DNA from: JBJXFK01 sp046155505
GTDB lineage: Bacteria; Planctomycetota; Phycisphaerae; UBA1845; Fen-1342
Direction: 5' to 3'
Length of the DNA: 24,691 nucleotides
NCBI GenBank assembly: GCA_046155505.1
Contig: JBJXFK010000110.1
Span: forward strand, 1-24,691
Made by a program: the position numbers and the translations under genes. The notes under the pieces were generated by a model. It ran no database searches, was not told the origin of the DNA, and saw only the letters and a program-made list of their open reading frames with translations. Of this stretch, positions 22,977 through 24,691 are shown piece by piece. Numbering within the stretch: the first letter of the stretch is position 1; each line of letters begins with the position of its first letter.

Positions 22977-24641
22977 ATGCAAAACGTCCGTCCACAGAAC
23001 CGCTCTCTCGCTATCGCCATCTGGCTCACGCTTACCGTCGCCGCCGCGTCCGCCGGCGTTGAGATCATTCCAAGCTCCGTCTCGCCGCTGCGAAACGAAG
23101 GCAATATCGATCTCGCAGCGCCGATCGTCGTGAACTTCGACCGCCCGATCAACACGTCCACGGTAAACGCGCTCAGCTTTTGGGCGTTCGGGCGATTCTC
23201 GGGCGCCGCCGTCGGCAACATCAGCTTTACAAACGGTAATCAATCGATGGTGCTCACGCCGAACCGCCGGTTTCAGGCGGGCGAGACCGTGACCGTGTTC
23301 CTGTCGCGCAACATCCAGATGGCCGACGGCAACCCGCTGCGCACTGCCGGCTATTCGTGGCAGTTCACCACACGCACACGCTGCTCGCCGGGGCTGAGCT
23401 TCACGCAGATCGACCAGTTCTCCAATCGCGACGAATTCAACGGCCAGACCCGCATCTACGGCGCGGTCACCACCGACTTCACCAACGACGGCTGGGTCGA
23501 TATCGCCACCATCAACGAAGTCTCCGCCGACATGCGGCTATTCGTTAACCGCGCCGACGGCACGGGCCTGTATGAGGAAAATTACGTCGAGCCGGTCGTG
23601 TCACTGCGCGACGAAGTCAGCCCGAACGAGCCGGGCGATTTCAACCGCGACGGCAACGCCGACTTCGCAGTCGCCAGCTCCGCGACGAACACGCTCTGCA
23701 TCGTGCTCGGCAATGGTGACGGCACCTTTTCGCCAGCGCAGTTTCTCGCGGTCGGTGCGCAGCCCCACGGCGTCGCGGTTCTCGACTTCGACGGCGACGG
23801 CGATGCCGACATCGCCACCGCCAATTCCAGCGGTAACAACATCACGCTGCTACGCAACAACGGCAGCGGCGTGTTCGCAAACATCGGCAACATCGAAAGC
23901 GGCGGTAACGGCGAATATGGGCTCATCGCCGGCGACATGAATCACGACGGCCTGCTCGACCTGATCGTCGGTGCCCGCAGCGGCCAGCGCGCGATCGTCA
24001 TGCGCGCCAACGGCAACGCCAGCTTTACCACCATCACCAACGTCACGATCGGCGGCGAAGTTTGGGTGATCGTCGCCGGCGATCTCAACGGCGATCGCAA
24101 TCTCGACATCGCGGCGGGTAACGCCTTCAGCAACAACGGCACGATTCTCTTCGGCACTGCCACCGGCGGCCTCTCGGCCCCTACCGCCTATCCCTCGCCC
24201 GGCCACACGCCTTCGGCAGACATCGGCGACCTCGACGGCGACGGCGATCTCGACTGGGTGCTCTCGTCCTTCGGTGGGAATTCGTGGCGCATGTATCGCA
24301 ACAACGGTCTCGGCGTGTTCACGTTCGTCACCGACATTGCGGCTCCGGATAATCCGTCGTGCGCGGCATTGTTCGACACCGACAACGATGGCGACATCGA
24401 CCTGACGCTCTATGACGAAATCGCCGACGTGGTGAAGCTGCTTCGCAACAACAGCTCGCGCTGGGCGGGCGATTTGGATCTGGATGGCGACGTTGATCTC
24501 ACCGACCTGTCGCGTTTGCTTGCAAACTTCGGCGTCGGCACCGGAGCCGAGTTGAACGACGGCGATATCGACTTTGACGGCGATGTCGATCTCACCGATT
24601 TGTCTCAATTGCTCAGCACGTTTGGACAGGGCTGTCCGTAA
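22977..24641 (+). CDS. Secreted Ig-like / seven-repeat FG-GAP (VCBS) propeller protein with dockerin-like C-terminus
   Basis: 554 residues. A signal peptide (1 to about 26, LAIAIWLTLTVAAASA) precedes an SbsA-type Ig-like domain (about 28-135, VSPLRNEG... WQFTTRT). Seven calcium-loop motifs then start at residues 167, 221, 270, 320, 369, 418 and 467, for example DFDGDGDADIA and DTDNDGDIDLT. The spacing is 49-50 residues after the first step of 54, which fits a seven-bladed FG-GAP/VCBS propeller. Repeat 5 (DLNGDRNLDIA) has Arg where the loop Gly is expected. Residues 498-554 are two dockerin-like loops (DLDLDGDVDLTDL and DIDFDGDVDLTDL) ending GCP. The protein should be extracellular and calcium-stabilised, likely a binding or adhesion protein. 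It is divergent from tRNA-Val and monocistronic as far as the window shows. Confidence 0.9.
   Translation: MQNVRPQNRSLAIAIWLTLTVAAASAGVEIIPSSVSPLRNEGNIDLAAPIVVNFDRPINTSTVNALSFWAFGRFSGAAVGNISFTNGNQSMVLTPNRRFQAGETVTVFLSRNIQMADGNPLRTAGYSWQFTTRTRCSPGLSFTQIDQFSNRDEFNGQTRIYGAVTTDFTNDGWVDIATINEVSADMRLFVNRADGTGLYEENYVEPVVSLRDEVSPNEPGDFNRDGNADFAVASSATNTLCIVLGNGDGTFSPAQFLAVGAQPHGVAVLDFDGDGDADIATANSSGNNITLLRNNGSGVFANIGNIESGGNGEYGLIAGDMNHDGLLDLIVGARSGQRAIVMRANGNASFTTITNVTIGGEVWVIVAGDLNGDRNLDIAAGNAFSNNGTILFGTATGGLSAPTAYPSPGHTPSADIGDLDGDGDLDWVLSSFGGNSWRMYRNNGLGVFTFVTDIAAPDNPSCAALFDTDNDGDIDLTLYDEIADVVKLLRNNSSRWAGDLDLDGDVDLTDLSRLLANFGVGTGAELNDGDIDFDGDVDLTDLSQLLSTFGQGCP
24468..24638 (+). other. Terminal dockerin-like calcium-loop pair of the propeller protein
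   Basis: It has the same layout as the end of the giant protein: two D-x-D-x-D-G-D-V-D-L-T-D-L loops each followed by a short LLxxFG helix, then a Cys near the stop. It may be a shared sorting, anchoring or cohesin-binding tag. Confidence 0.8.
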
Positions 24642-24691
24642 GATCTGATTACGGCACTATTTGAGTCATACGCCCGGCTTGCCCCCGCCGG

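Overview
This GC-rich window most likely comes from a member of the Planctomycetota. The diagnosis rests on the PSCyt1-PSCyt2-PSD1 / DUF1501 gene pair, which is a hallmark of that phylum, on a prepilin-like protein of the AFTLIELLVV / ...DGHV type, on a PknB-type kinase with one membrane span, and on very large secreted proteins ending in dockerin-like calcium-loop pairs. No plasmid, phage structural, CRISPR or rRNA genes are visible.

Layout. (1) 1-3856, + strand: the 3' part of a GAF/histidine kinase, then a membrane Ser/Thr kinase whose stop overlaps (ATGA) the start of a pseudopilin gene. (2) 4090-14997, + strand: one gene of about 10.9 kb for a secreted protein of about 3,635 residues. 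It has five tandem modules of about 490-555 residues (right-handed beta-helix with C-x-F-x-x-N / GG[A/G] rungs, each of the first four closed by a choice-of-anchor-Q-like tail), then a non-repeated beta-rich region, an internal dockerin-like segment, a long unassigned region and a terminal dockerin-like pair. (3) 14998-15600: a copy of the 3' end of a tRNA, a possible 79-codon ORF starting inside that copy, and about 340 bases in which I see nothing. (4) 15601-22365, - strand: a three-gene operon: PSCyt1/PSCyt2/PSD1 protein, DUF1501 protein, and a DUF2231-like membrane / cytochrome c / leucine-rich / Cys-rich fusion. (5) 22547-22679, - strand: tRNA-Val(UAC) with two stem mismatches, a candidate -10 box and an intrinsic terminator. 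(6) 22977-24641, + strand: a secreted SbsA-type Ig-like / seven-blade FG-GAP propeller protein with the same kind of terminal dockerin-like pair as the giant protein.

How the parts fit. The two large exported proteins carry near-matching C-terminal pairs and so probably share a sorting or anchoring route. The three-gene operon looks like an envelope redox/hydrolase-like unit of unknown substrate with three predicted c-type heme sites. It is bracketed by direct repeats of the tRNA-Val 3' end about 7.6 kb apart, which is the footprint expected from insertion at a tRNA, although no integrase is present. The kinase-pseudopilin coupling suggests co-production of a signalling protein and a secretion/pilus-type subunit. 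All functional statements are inferred from sequence motifs read by eye; no database search was run.
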